Assembly (NCBI RefSeq): GCF_016808335.1
Contig: NC_053145.1
Span: 25,138,001 to 25,202,000, forward strand
DNA length: 64,000 bases
Reading direction: 5' to 3'
From: Panicum virgatum
Lineage: Eukaryota; Streptophyta; Magnoliopsida; Poales; Poaceae
The translations under genes were made by a program, and so were the position numbers. Under the pieces are notes generated by a model, which saw only the letters and a program-made list of their open reading frames with translations, did not search any database and was not told the origin of the DNA. Positions 55,011-64,000 of the stretch are shown piece by piece. Every line of letters begins with the position of its first letter. Positions within the stretch are counted from its first letter, which is position 1.

Positions 55011-55909
55011 ATGGAGCAGCTATCCCTTTTACAGCTCTCTTCACCCAATAGCGAGTTCTACGAGCCAGCACGCTCTGCTGACCCAATTCTTTCTACTAGC
55101 TATGAACTCAACTCAGGCTACATAGCCTTTGTTCAAGAAAATTCCTTTTCAGGAAGGATTGTGAAAATCCCTACCATCATCTGTGCTAGTTCGAGCAAGT
55201 ATGTTCATGCAAGAAAATTTCGGGCATGACACATGAAACTCTTAAATGGAAATTATTTCCTTTTTCCGTTTCGGGAGAAGCGAAGCAATGGTACATTCGT
55301 GTTGTAAGTGGTGTGAATGGAAGTTGGATTGAACTTCGGGATAGATTCTATTATGCATTATTTCCGCTTTCATGAATATGCGCCTTACGAACAGAAATTT
55401 TAACTTTCCGTCAGAATGATAAGGAATCAATCGGTGTAGCTTGGGCTATATTTACCTTATTGGTAAAATCAGGCCCAGACTTGCCATTACCCGAGCATTT
55501 ATTGCTCCAGCATTTTTATGCTGGTCTTGACAAGGAGTCTGCACACCATCTCGATCTTACCTCTGGAGGATCTTTCGCTCATCTTACCCCAACCAAAAGT
55601 TGGGAAGTCCTCGACAAAATCTTGGACAGAACCTCTTTTGTTTGTATCTACGAGCCAATCCCCACGGAGCCCGAGATGCGTCAACCGGAGCCTTCAGAAA
55701 TCGAATTGGAATCCCCTGAAAGCCAATTAGTAGATTTGATCTTTGAGACCGCCCCTGAACATAAATCTGAAACATCGGAGGAAGAAGACCCTCTACCTCC
55801 GGAGTTTCTCCGAAGTATCGAGCCAGATGTCTTTGAAGATTTCGGCAACACCTCAAGATACTTCTGCCAGAAGCGACCACCAAGCCCTGTCCTCCTACGG
55901 ATCCCTTAG
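55011..55909 (+). pseudogene. gag: gag of element D, broken
   Basis: ATG 55011 (MEQLSLLQLSSPNSEFYEPA). The first frame ends at 55229. A gag-like segment with GEAKQWYIRV then stops at about 55374. A third frame (55460-55909: LPEHLLLQHFYAGLDKESAHHLDLTSGGSF) carries the typical gag LTSGGSF motif and an acidic tail. A frameshift near 55885 separates it from pol. No CCHC knuckle is seen, unlike A and C. Capsid-type structural protein, not functional here. Confidence 0.75.
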
Positions 55910-56568
55910 AGGAGAATTTTCTTCGGGAGACAGTTCAAGAGTTGACAACATTGATCAGCAACGAATGGCTGCAGGAAGGAGAGTCATCCATATCTCCAAT
56001 TTATCTAAAATATCCCTCCACATCATTCCGTTGCCGTCTCCAAAATCAAAATGTGGACGCTCTCTATAGTCCCGCTGTCGGAGCTAATCTCATGTCAAAT
56101 GAGTTTGCCTTAGCTTTTCTAGGCAATTACAAACTCACTCCGACAGACAGACAGCTCAGGAGACCTTCAGGTTCCCTTACGAGCAGCTACGGGATAATCA
56201 CCGATGTGCCATTATGGCACAATGATGTTAAAATCCATCTAAAGTTCCATATCTTCGAAGATCTCAACTTTGACTTCTTGATAGGACATCCCCTTAAAGC
56301 TCTCTTTTCGGATGTTCCTAAGGATGGATGTTTAAACATCAAGTTAGGGAAGGACACGTTCCACATCCCTGTGGATCGAGCATTGACATGCTTAGTGGAA
56401 GATCTCCCTATTCCAGAGCCAATCGAGGAAATAATGGCCACTTCCACCTTCGAGTTTGTTGACTTGGGCCTCGAGGAGGATATCGAGGAAATGCTGGATG
56501 AAGTCAGCGATGCAGAAGAAGAATCCGGTGAGACTTCTGAACTGCTCGCGACTGAGAAGCCATCATGA
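55910..56568 (+). pseudogene. pro: Protease-like region of element D
   Basis: The frame continues to a TGA at 56566-56568 (TGG to TGA fits the context). The fold pattern of a retropepsin is present (IIEDLNFDFLIGHP-like: LNFDFLIGHPLKALF). At the expected active site, however, the sequence reads ALYSPAVGANLMS with no D(S/T)G. An acidic linker (DLGLEEDIEEMLDEVSDAEEE) precedes RT. The catalytic Asp is lost either in this copy or in the whole family. Confidence 0.6.
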
Positions 56569-57603
56569 CCTCCGATTAAGCTAAAGCCTTTACCTATAGG
56601 GCTTAGATACGCCTTTTTGAATAGCGATGTAGAGTCTCCCGTAATCATCAGTGACAAACTCTCAGAAGAGGAGACGAATAAGTTCATTGCTATTTTAGAG
56701 AAGCATCGATCGGTCTTAGGCTATACCCTACAAGACCTCAAGGGCATCAGTCCTGCCCTCTGCACCCACCGAATCCCATTGGATCCCGCAATAGCACCTT
56801 CTAGGGAACCCCAAAGAAGGTTGAACAATGCTATGAGGGAGGTGGTAAAGAAAGAGGTCCTTAAACTCTTAGATGCCGGAATTATCTATCCTGTTCTGCA
56901 TAGTGAGTGGGTAAGGCCAGTCCAAGTTGTGCCCAAGAAAGGAGGCATGACGGCGGTGGAAAATAGCAAGAATGAGCTAATTCCCCGACGAACCGTCACA
57001 GGATGGAGGATGTGTATAGATTACAGGAAACTCAACAAGGCCACTAAGAAGGATCACTTCCCACTACCTTTGAGCAATGAGATGTTAGAGCGGTTGGCGA
57101 AGCACTCCTACTTCTGTTTCCTTGATGGTTATTCTGGTTACCATCAAATACCCATCCATCCCGAAGATCAGAGCAAGACCACGTTCACATGCCCCTATGG
57201 AACATATGCCTACCGACAAATATCATTTGGGTTATGTAACGCACCCGCATCATTCCAAAGATGCAAGATGTCCATTTTCTCCGAGATGATCGAAGAAATT
57301 ATGGAAGTTTTCATGGACGACTTCTTGGTCTATGGGACGACCTTCGATCATTGTCTAGAAAATTTAGACAGAGTCTTGCAGAGATGCCAAGAGAAGGACC
57401 TGATCCTCAACTGGGAGAAATGTCAGTTCATGGTCCGTGAAGGCATCGTTTTAGGACACTTAGTGTCCGAAAGAGGGATAGAGGTGGATAAGGCGAAGAT
57501 TGAAGTCATTGAACAACTTCCGCCTCCCATCAATGTGAAAGGAATCAGAAGCTTCCTTGGCCATGCCGGATTCTATCGAAGGTTCATCGCAAACTTCTCC
57601 TAG
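56569..57603 (+). pseudogene. pol (RT): Reverse transcriptase of element D (interrupted by TAG)
   Basis: Counting from the Met at 56617: template-binding region CIDYRKLNKATKKDHFPLP near 133-151; motif A FLDGYSGYHQ (168-177); FGLCNAPASFQR (204-215); catalytic FMDD at 232-235; LGHLVSERGI; then FLGHAGFYRRFIANFS before a TAG at 57601-57603. The frame continues past the stop without a shift. All RT catalytic aspartates are present. It would copy the element RNA into DNA. Confidence 0.9.
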
Positions 57604-58368
57604 ATTGCTAGACCCCTCACAAGTCTCCTAGCCAAGGATGCTCCTTTCCAATTCACAGATGAGTGCCATATAGCCTTTGACACGCTCAAAAAGGCACTCA
57701 TCTCGGCTCCAATTATTCAACCCCCAGATTGGAAGCTCCCGTTCGAGATCATGTGTGATGCTAGTGATTACGTAGTGGGGGCCGTACTTGGTCAAACCAA
57801 GGATAAGAAGCATCACGCGATCGCGTACGCAAGCAAGACACTTACTAGAGCTCAGCTCAATTATGCAACAACAGAAAAAGAGCTCCTAGCAGTTGTCTTC
57901 GCTATCGACAAGTTTAGATCCTATTTAGTGGGTACCAAGGTCATCGTCTATACAGACCATGCCACACTCAAGTACCTCTTCACTAAAAAGGATGCTAAAC
58001 CGAGGTTGATCAGATGGATTCTTCTACTCCAAGAGTTTGATTTGGAAACTAAAGATAAGAAAGGAGTAGGGAATTCAGTGGCGGATCATTTATCGCGTAT
58101 GACCAATACGAATACCCAAGACCCGCCGATAAATGACTTCCTATGGGATGATATGCTTCTCAAGGTAACAGCTTCGCACCCCTGGTATGCGAATATCGTA
58201 AACTTCATGGTTTCGGGGTATATACCCCCAGGGGAAAGCAAAAAGAAGTTAGTGCATGAGAGCAGACGCCACTTATGGGATGCACCATATCTGTACTGTG
58301 TCTGTGCAGATGGGTTACTCAGACGTTGTGTACCCACGGTAGAAGGACAAAAGATCATAGAGAAATGA
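57604..58368 (+). pseudogene. pol (RH): RNase H of element D (interrupted by TGA)
   Basis: Same frame as [18 protein letters not shown] gives the first Asp, [15 protein letters not shown] the Glu, and [12 protein letters not shown] the next Asp; ADHLSR closes the domain. A linker follows, to a TGA at 58366-58368. It would degrade the RNA strand of the hybrid. Confidence 0.9.
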
Positions 58369-59391
58369 CATGCGGCACCATATGGAGGTCACTATGGTGT
58401 ATTTCGCACTCAAGCGAAAATCTGGCAGAGTGGTTTCTATTGGCCATTTATGTATGGAGATACAAAGAACTTCATCCGCAGATGTCCAAACTGCCAGAGG
58501 CATGGAGGGATCATAGCTCGTGATTCAATGCCCCTGAACTACAATCTTCAGATCGAACTTTTTGATGTCTGGGGTATTGATTACATGGGACCTTTTGTAA
58601 GATCCCAAGGATTCGAGTATATTCTGGTCGCCGTAGATTACGTCTCCAAATGGGTCGAAGCCATGCCATGCAGAGCCGCTGATGCAAAGCATGCCCATAA
58701 GATGTTCCATGAGATTATCTTTCCAAGGTTTGGCACACCACGGATGGTAATCAGTGACGGAGGGTCACACTTTATTGACTTAGCCTTCCGGAACTTTCTC
58801 AAGGAACCTTGGACAAGGCACAACATCGCGACTCCGTGTCACCCTCAAACCAGCGGTCAAGCAGAAACATCTAACAAGCAAGTCAAGAATATTCTACAGA
58901 AGACCGTGAATTAGATGGGGAGGGGACGAAAGCTGAAATTACCGGATGCACTATGGGCATACCGTACAGCATACAAGACACCCATTGGAATGTCACCCTA
59001 TCAGCTTGTCTACGGGAAAACTTGCCACTTACCCATAGAGCTAGAGCACAGAGCGCATTGGGCTATCCGGAAGTGGAACATGGATCTTAAAATAGCCGGA
59101 GAATACCGAAAACGTCAAATCTCGGAATTGGAAGAATGGAGAGACAAAGCTTATCATAGTGCCTTGATTTACATAGAAAGAACCAAGAGATGGCACGATA
59201 AGCGATTGAAGCCTAAGAACTTCAATCCCAGAGACAAGGTATTGCTCTTTAATTCCGGGGTCAAGTTATTTGGTCATGGGAAACTACGAAGCAAATGGCA
59301 AGGACTGTATCACGTCATCGACACAACACCACATGGAGCCATCACGATACAAGATGACGATGGTAACGCCTATAAGGTAAACGATCAATGA
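58369..59391 (+). pseudogene. pol (INT): Integrase of element D (interrupted by TAG)
   Basis: Same frame continues. The zinc finger has H..H in HAAPYGGHYG and C-X2-C in RCPNCQRHGG. In the segment from 58450 the core residues are D44 (GIDYMGPF), D103 (ISDGGSHF) and E139 (GQAETSNKQ), with D-X35-E spacing. A TAG at 58912-58914 splits the core from its C-terminal part (MGRGRKLKLPDALWAYRTAYKTPIG, LYHVIDTTPHGAITIQDD). The TGA at 59389-59391 may itself be a CGA-to-TGA change, since the frame stays sensible for some 45 codons more. No chromodomain. Confidence 0.9.
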
Positions 59392-59817
59392 CTCAAGCTT
59401 TTCCTAGACCATAATAAAGCTCTTGATGAGGAGATAGACGTGATTGACTTAGTTGATCCCGTACTTACATTCAAAAAGAGCCATATAGGCCAAAAAGGCA
59501 GGTGGGCCCATCCTACCTCTCAAACTTATAACCCCACCAGGTGACCCGTGCAAGCTGGGGCCCACTAGGGCCCAGCCTGAGTCGGCCGACCTATAGGTCG
59601 GCCGAATCAGGGCCAGCCCCAGTGAGGCCCAGCTTCAGGGCACGGCCTCTTTGACCCACCTAGGGTCCAACTCTGCTAGGCATGATGGCGTTTCGCGATG
59701 AGAAAAGGAGTCTCTTACCCTTCTTCTTCTCTTCAGAAACCCTAAACTCCATACCTTGTTTCCATCTATTCCCCAAAATCTTCATCGGTTCCACCAGCAT
59801 CCCATCACTATCAACCC
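59392..59817 (+). other. Spacer between pol and the env-position ORF (element D)
   Basis: Contains a perfect 24-bp palindrome at 59582-59605 (core GACCTATAGGTC, arms TCGGCC). The pyrimidine-rich TTCTTCTTCTCTTCAG ending at 59736 could be a splice acceptor. The AAACCCTAAA box after it is typical of plant leaders. No clear TATA box as in A-C. Confidence 0.45.
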
Positions 59818-60588
59818 ATGGCCGGCAAGGGACAATCCAAAACCGTAGCCACCACACCGGCCATGACTCCTTCAGCGACTCTTCTAGTAATCAACACCCC
59901 AACTCCTGCAACTGAAGCATCGATGAAAGACGTGCCGACCTTTGTGCAGCCCCTAGCCATGATCCCGACTGAGGGGAACAACGGAGGACAGGTGGGTGCC
60001 ACCCTCCGTTTGGCCGACCTGCCTAGTCGGCCGACCAGGGGGCGTGACATCCAGCGCCCCCGCTCCGCTGCACGTTCCCCTTCGCCTCTCAAGATTGCAA
60101 GATCCAGGGCACGAGCGCACAGTCCCTATGGAAGGCCATCCAGAGAAGCTCCGGCCTCATCAAGGCCAATAGTATTGCAGCTCTTCAAGGATGGAGCAGC
60201 AACAGAATCACCGGTGCTACCTCAGACTGCACGGGTTGCTCCTGTGCCACAGAAGAGCGCTCCAGAGGTTGTACAGGGGGCAACCTCAACACGGACTTCA
60301 GACGCTCAGTGGAAGAGTGCTGCCGCCAGTCCTTCGCCAAAGAAGGCCAGATCTCAGTCGTCGCCTGCAAAGCCCAAGAACGACATGACTTCAGAGGGAC
60401 CCACCATCACCGACCTCACCGCGATGGTCCAGCAGCTACGCCTGGAGAATAGGCGTCTCGAGAACCAGCTTGCGGAGAGGAAGATCGAGGTGGAAGATCT
60501 TTGGGATGACTTACGTCATCCGTGGAGGGGGTTGAGCGCTAAGATGAAGCACTTGTTTGAGGCTACGGGTCACAAGGACCTCTATTAG
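59818..60588 (+). CDS. env-position ORF of element D, intact, unknown function
   Basis: 256 codons from MAGKGQSKTV. The protein is basic, rich in Pro, Ser and Ala, with RS/SP stretches (RPRSAARSPSPLKIARSRARAHS; SPSPKKARSQSSPAKPKN). The end is a likely coiled coil (about residues 200-235: LTAMVQQLRLENRRLENQLAERKIEVEDL). No ATHILA domain, signal peptide or transmembrane helix. It is uninterrupted although pol has several nonsense codons. Position after pol matches the extra ORF of Athila elements, but resemblance to an envelope protein cannot be claimed. Nucleic-acid binding is a guess from its charge. Confidence 0.6.
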   Translation: MAGKGQSKTVATTPAMTPSATLLVINTPTPATEASMKDVPTFVQPLAMIPTEGNNGGQVGATLRLADLPSRPTRGRDIQRPRSAARSPSPLKIARSRARAHSPYGRPSREAPASSRPIVLQLFKDGAATESPVLPQTARVAPVPQKSAPEVVQGATSTRTSDAQWKSAAASPSPKKARSQSSPAKPKNDMTSEGPTITDLTAMVQQLRLENRRLENQLAERKIEVEDLWDDLRHPWRGLSAKMKHLFEATGHKDLY

Positions 60589-61377
60589 GAGTCACTTCTT
60601 AAGAAAGGACATTATCATAGGTTTAGTAAGGGCGCTAGTCTTAATTGAGTCGTTTAGGTTTAGGTAAATCTAGTCGCGCCCAGGTCTTTATTTCATCAAG
60701 ATTTGTGAACTTTGGCTCCCTGGTGTTAATGCCGGCAGAGCCCCATTTTCTTTCATATTTGGTTTGTTTTGTCTATGATCGAAGAGCAGGTCGAAAACAA
60801 GTGTGTGGGGGGAGATCCCATGACACTACACATCTATGATCACATTCACACGTCATGTGCACCTCCTGCTCCGACTCATAAGTTTGCACTACCTCACTAG
60901 TTTCCTCCCTTTAGCCTTTCTATACGTGAGCATATCTTTTCAAATTCTTGAGCTTGTTTAAGAAATTTGCTAATAAGAGCTCTTGATAGATGCCTTGCAT
61001 AAATGTTTTTCATGCTGCGCTTAAGTTTGTAAACCATATTTTATAGGATCCATGATGCTTAGTTGTTGACTAACGTGACATGTTTGGTTAAAGTTGTTCG
61101 TCTCTTTCATGTTGACTAGTCTGGGATTTTTAGTTAAAAAAAACGAAAACTAAGTTCTTGGTCTTATCTCTTTATCCACCATGCTACCAGAGCCATATAA
61201 AAATCCCATGCTATGTCTCTCGGCTACATGATTGAGCTTGATCAAATTTTGTGACCCATCATGGTTCTGCTCTGTTTACGCACTTGGTTTAAGGTTTTAT
61301 GTTTAGATGAATCTTGTGCTCCTTAAACACTGTCTGACAATGTTATCGAAAAAAAAGAGAGAGAGAGATGAAAAGAA
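60589..61377 (+). other. Element D 3' non-coding region with internal PPT-like tract
   Basis: AAGTGTGTGGGGGGA at 60799-60813 resembles this element's terminal AAGTGTGGGGGAT. The rest is AT-rich and non-coding. Confidence 0.45.
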
Positions 61378-61455
61378 GGCATGCCAAAGAAGCATGACCC
61401 AAAAAGAGAGAGAGAGAGAGAGAGAGAAAAGATGGCATGCCAAAGAAGCATGACC
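61378..61455 (+). repeat. Duplicated stem-loop array, element D
   Basis: Two hairpins 56 bp apart (61378-61399 and 61434-61455). Arms are GGCATGC and GCATG(A)CC with loop CAAAGAA, separated by a GA microsatellite. Counterpart of the array at 50438-50534. Confidence 0.7.
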
Positions 61456-61900
61456 CAGCAAATAAAATTAGACATGAAAAGGAGCACATATTTATCTGTG
61501 CACTAACCTGATCAGTCGTAAATATGAGTATACACCTGTGGATCCAATCTTTGATCTTGCAACAGATTTGGGCCAAGCAGATGACATTCTACCTCATCCA
61601 TCGAAACTCCACATATACCATAAGAGCCGGTGAGGTAAAATAAGGATAAATGCTGGTAAGAGGCTACGAGCGACTCTGAGAGATCCATGGAGGAGAGTAA
61701 GACCATGAACAATCTTTTCTAAAAAAAATTCAACAAGTCTGGCAACATGACAGGATGACACTTGAAGCCGAGATCATTCCATTCTTCAACAACTCTAGAT
61801 ATCATGATAGACACATTCAAGTTCACAAACAAGAGCAAGGTATAAAATAACTTTTGTGCAGGATATTCTATCAGCAAGCTACCGGATCACCTTAGTCCTG
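61456..61900 (+). other. Element D 3' non-coding region, last part
   Basis: AT-rich, no frame. Shares short ordered phrases with element C. Confidence 0.4.
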
Positions 61901-61901
61901 A

Positions 61902-61942
61902 CCTTTACTCAGGACAAGCAAAGGGCCAAGTGTGGGGGATCT
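61902..61942 (+). promoter_or_regulatory. Element D PPT with a decayed upstream hairpin
   Basis: CCTTTACTC and CAAGCAAAGG around AGGA still pair over the outer five bases but have two mismatches near the loop, where A-C have perfect stems. GCCAAGTGTGGGGGATCT abuts the LTR at 61943. Confidence 0.65.
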
Positions 61943-63210
61943 TGTTGACGGTCATTAACGACCAATTTTGACCGTCAACTCCTGCACAAAAAGGAATCAC
62001 GAAGTAGAATAAATGCTAGCATAGGGTTTATTTATTAACAAATTCCACATACGGTGCTTGAGAATGTGTGCAGGTGGTTTTGAACTAATTTTGCTGGTTT
62101 CAAGTACACTTTGTCCCGACATAAATCGCAAAAATTATCAGAGCACTGATTCAGTCTCAAATGGACCAAGTGTAGCCCAAGAACCCAGTTCAGACCACTC
62201 AAGACAGGCCAAGCCCAACTGGGTTAAGACAAGGTGGCCTAGGACAGCCTGCTGGATGAAGCTGGGGCAGTTGGCCCACCTGGCAGGCCGACCGCCATAC
62301 TGGTCGGCCGACCAGGCCCATGGCCCCACCGCCTCAGCTTCGACACGTGGCGCCTTCCTGCTGGTTGCTTAAGTCGGTTCCAGGTGCTTCAGCCCATGGC
62401 TCCCTCCTATAAATACAAGGGGAGGGGCTAGAGGAACACACACACACACATCACACCCTCTCAACTCACCTTTCTCCCTTGGAGCTTGAGGCCTTCATCC
62501 TAGATGCTTAGGTAGACTAGGAGGTGTAGAAGAAGAGGAGAGTGAGGAGGAGTCAGGGGAAGTGCCGGGTCTGTCGGCACTCTTCTCTGCTTGTACCTCG
62601 ACGGATGCTTATTCGGTTGTAAGTGCTCAATACTTTCTTTGTTTGTTTGTTTATTTGGAATTTAGTTTAGATCGCAAGTTATCATCTCTGCCTTATATTA
62701 GTTGATGTGTATGCTAGCGAGTAGCATTTGATCTTAGCTTAAGACCCCGGATAGAAAAGGGTAGTCTTGGCCAGGGCTAAGGTTAGTAGGGAAAGGCGTA
62801 GACGTGGTGTCTAGGCTGGACTATACCACTCAGTTATCTGATAGTCCCACAGTTTGTAGAGGTAGCCGGTAGGTGGTGATAGCCCTATTCGAGCCTTTTA
62901 ATAATCCTCCACGTTCGGATATCAGATAGAGCACATATTGGAACTACCGGTTTGCATAAGTCGGTCGATACCTTTAGCTCAAAGTATAACGGTGACGTGA
63001 TCTCTTCTTCTAGGCATAGATTCTAGATGTAGAAAGTCCTCTCTTCTGTCTTCTCCACACTGGCGCGTGTGTCCTTGGATGAGCTTGAACCTGTAGATAG
63101 CATACTCACATTCCTCGGTGGTTACGATACCCTGGAATACTCTTGGGTGAAAGCTACAACGGTATCCGTGCGCTTGCGGATTTTATTCGTGACGTTGCAA
63201 AATACCAACA
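61943..63210 (+). repeat. Element D 3' LTR
   Basis: TGTTGACGGTCA to AATACCAACA. TATAAATA at 62408-62415 and the 16-bp palindrome at 62300-62315. Close to 53634-54900, with scattered substitutions. Confidence 0.9.
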
Positions 63211-63215
63211 GCCTT

Positions 63216-63400
63216 CCTTTGAGTACGTCGAGTAGTCTTCCAAGTTCTTCCGGTTGGTCCGAGGCTGTGAGGTGCTCAAGACCCGAAATCTTGATCATAT
63301 ATGGTGCGTGAAGTACTCGCGCTCTATATGGAGTAGCCCCCGAGCCTTAGGTTGAGACGTAGAATCAGGCTGAGGGTTACTTCTGTCTTTTTCTTCCTTT
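63216..63400. mobile_element. Old LTR element F, third segment
   Basis: Resumes after element D. GAGTAGCCCCCGAGCCTTAG is a phrase common in grass Ty3/gypsy LTRs. Confidence 0.5.
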
Positions 63401-63755
63401 ATTTTCCAAAAAAATTAAAAAATAAATCTCTGATGCCACATATCCCGCAACCCCCAAGCCATGAATTTAAATCTCTTAATTTTGATTTAAGGATCCAAAA
63501 CTCGTGGCAAGTAACCATATTCTGATCATTCAGAATTGATGTAAACAGAGGATGACCTTTGGTCTTCCGACAACTCACAAAATAGCTACCCGCAGGGTTA
63601 TTTAACCGCACGGTGACTCCTTAGGGTTTTTATCCCATTCACTCCTGGCCGCCGTCATTTTCAGATCCAATCTTTCCAACCTCCCCCTTGCTTGTTTTCC
63701 ATTTCCATGAGCCTCTCCTTCAGCCCCCCGAGCGTCAAAAAGGATCAGCTAGTGA
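63401..63755 (+). other. Element F leader-like sequence
   Basis: Non-coding, A/T-rich then pyrimidine-rich (CCTCCCCCTTGCTTGTTTTCC). No PBS recognised. Leads into the coding fragment at 63756. Confidence 0.35.
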
Positions 63756-64000
63756 CATCAAGATGGCTCCGAAAAGTCCAAGGGAAAGTCGCAATTTGAG
63801 GAAATTCCTGATCTTGCAAAGGGCTGGAAGAAATGCAAGATGTTTGAAGCCGATGTGCAAGAATTGGAGAATATGAGAATGCTGCAAAGTCGTGCCATAA
63901 TCCAGTGGCGTCCTGCCAAAGGAAAAGACCGCCCGTATGAAGGCACCCTTGAAACCATCATTTTCCGCGATTTTGTGGAACATGGCCTTGCAGTTCCTAT
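63756..64000 (+). pseudogene. Partial gypsy-type ORF (Tat-lineage, N-terminal domain), element F
   Basis: A frame open from 63756 to the window end reads SQFEEIPDLAKGWKKCKMFEADVQ and onward, with ELENMRMLQSRAIIQWRP and FRDFVEHGLAVP. This matches the start of the plant putative gypsy-type transposon domain found upstream of gag in Tat-lineage elements. The only nearby ATG (63764) is in another frame, so a frameshift or upstream exon is likely. Continues beyond the window. Confidence 0.55.

Larger units (their letters stand above)
53634..63210 (+). mobile_element. Element D: Athila-type LTR retrotransposon with full-length but mutated pol
   Basis: LTRs 53634-54900 (1267 bp) and 61943-63210 (1268 bp), perfect target duplication GCCTT (53629-53633, 63211-63215). 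Contains a decayed PBS, gag, protease-like region, RT, RNase H, integrase and a separate env-position ORF. From 55942 pol stays in one frame to 59391, broken only by nonsense codons. The RT insert (KNELIPRRTVTGWRMCIDYRK) and FMDD box fit the Athila group. Confidence 0.95.

Noticed and set aside
61345..61430. GA microsatellite as a biological signal
   Set aside because: Simple GA repeats are common; only the hairpins embedded in it are of interest.
1..64000. CRISPR arrays, bacterial operons, organelle insertions, rDNA or telomere repeats
   Set aside because: None seen. Repeats here are LTRs, tandem arrays or transposon subterminal motifs, and all coding sequence is of retroelement type.

Overview
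This window is a block of nested transposable elements from a plant nuclear genome, almost certainly a grass (Poaceae). The evidence is Athila-type elements primed by tRNA-Asp, a Tekay/Del chromovirus with 3.4-kb LTRs, a CACTA end (CACTACAAGAAA), a TRIM-like miniature LTR element, and GC-rich 5'-UTR-like segments typical of grass genes. I found no intact host gene, rRNA, functional tRNA gene or CRISPR array. The species cannot be read from the sequence.

Layout. 1-2125: a minus-strand pseudogene scrap, then three unrelated tandem arrays. 2126-12053: element A, a minus-strand Athila-like LTR element with gag, protease and an env-position ORF but no reverse transcriptase or integrase. 12054-16069: DNA-transposon debris with TTGCAACG and ATGACG subterminal motifs, a CACTA end, a duplicated ~1.1-kb AT-rich unit and tRNA-like A/B-box blocks. 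16070-31580: a minus-strand solo Tekay LTR (target duplication CATTT), split by element E (17637-29570), a plus-strand full-length Tekay element (target duplication AACGA). 31586-31979 and 42308-43380: the rest of the CACTA repeat, then a GC-rich promoter/5'-UTR-like segment, split by element B (31980-42307). B is a second minus-strand Athila-like copy and itself carries an 799-bp TRIM-like element (34163-34961). 43381-64000: an old LTR element F (probably Tat lineage) holding two plus-strand insertions side by side: C (43620-53364, target duplication CATGG), another gag-PR-env-position element without RT, and D (53634-63210, target duplication GCCTT), an Athila-type element with a full but nonsense-riddled pol.

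How the parts fit. A, B and C share one layout: LTR, tRNA-Asp PBS, gag with a CCHC knuckle, protease, an internal TATA box, an ATHILA-domain ORF, an internal copy of the polypurine tract, a long 3' non-coding region, a hairpin, the PPT and the LTR. D has RT, RNase H and integrase, but its protease-like region lacks a recognisable catalytic Asp. A-C therefore look like non-autonomous partners that would need a D-like source of polymerase and integrase.

The most interesting signals are RNA-level structures not named by ordinary annotation. (1) A short hairpin with loop GGA or AGGA closed by CG/CG pairs sits just upstream of the PPT in Athila, Tekay and TRIM elements, with different stems. (2) A duplicated hairpin with loop CAAAGAA lies ~0.75 kb after the env-position ORF in both C and D, with compensatory stem changes. 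(3) A second PPT-like tract after the env-position ORF matches each element's own PPT. (4) A TATA box and leader intron stand in front of the env-position ORF. All comparisons were made by eye.
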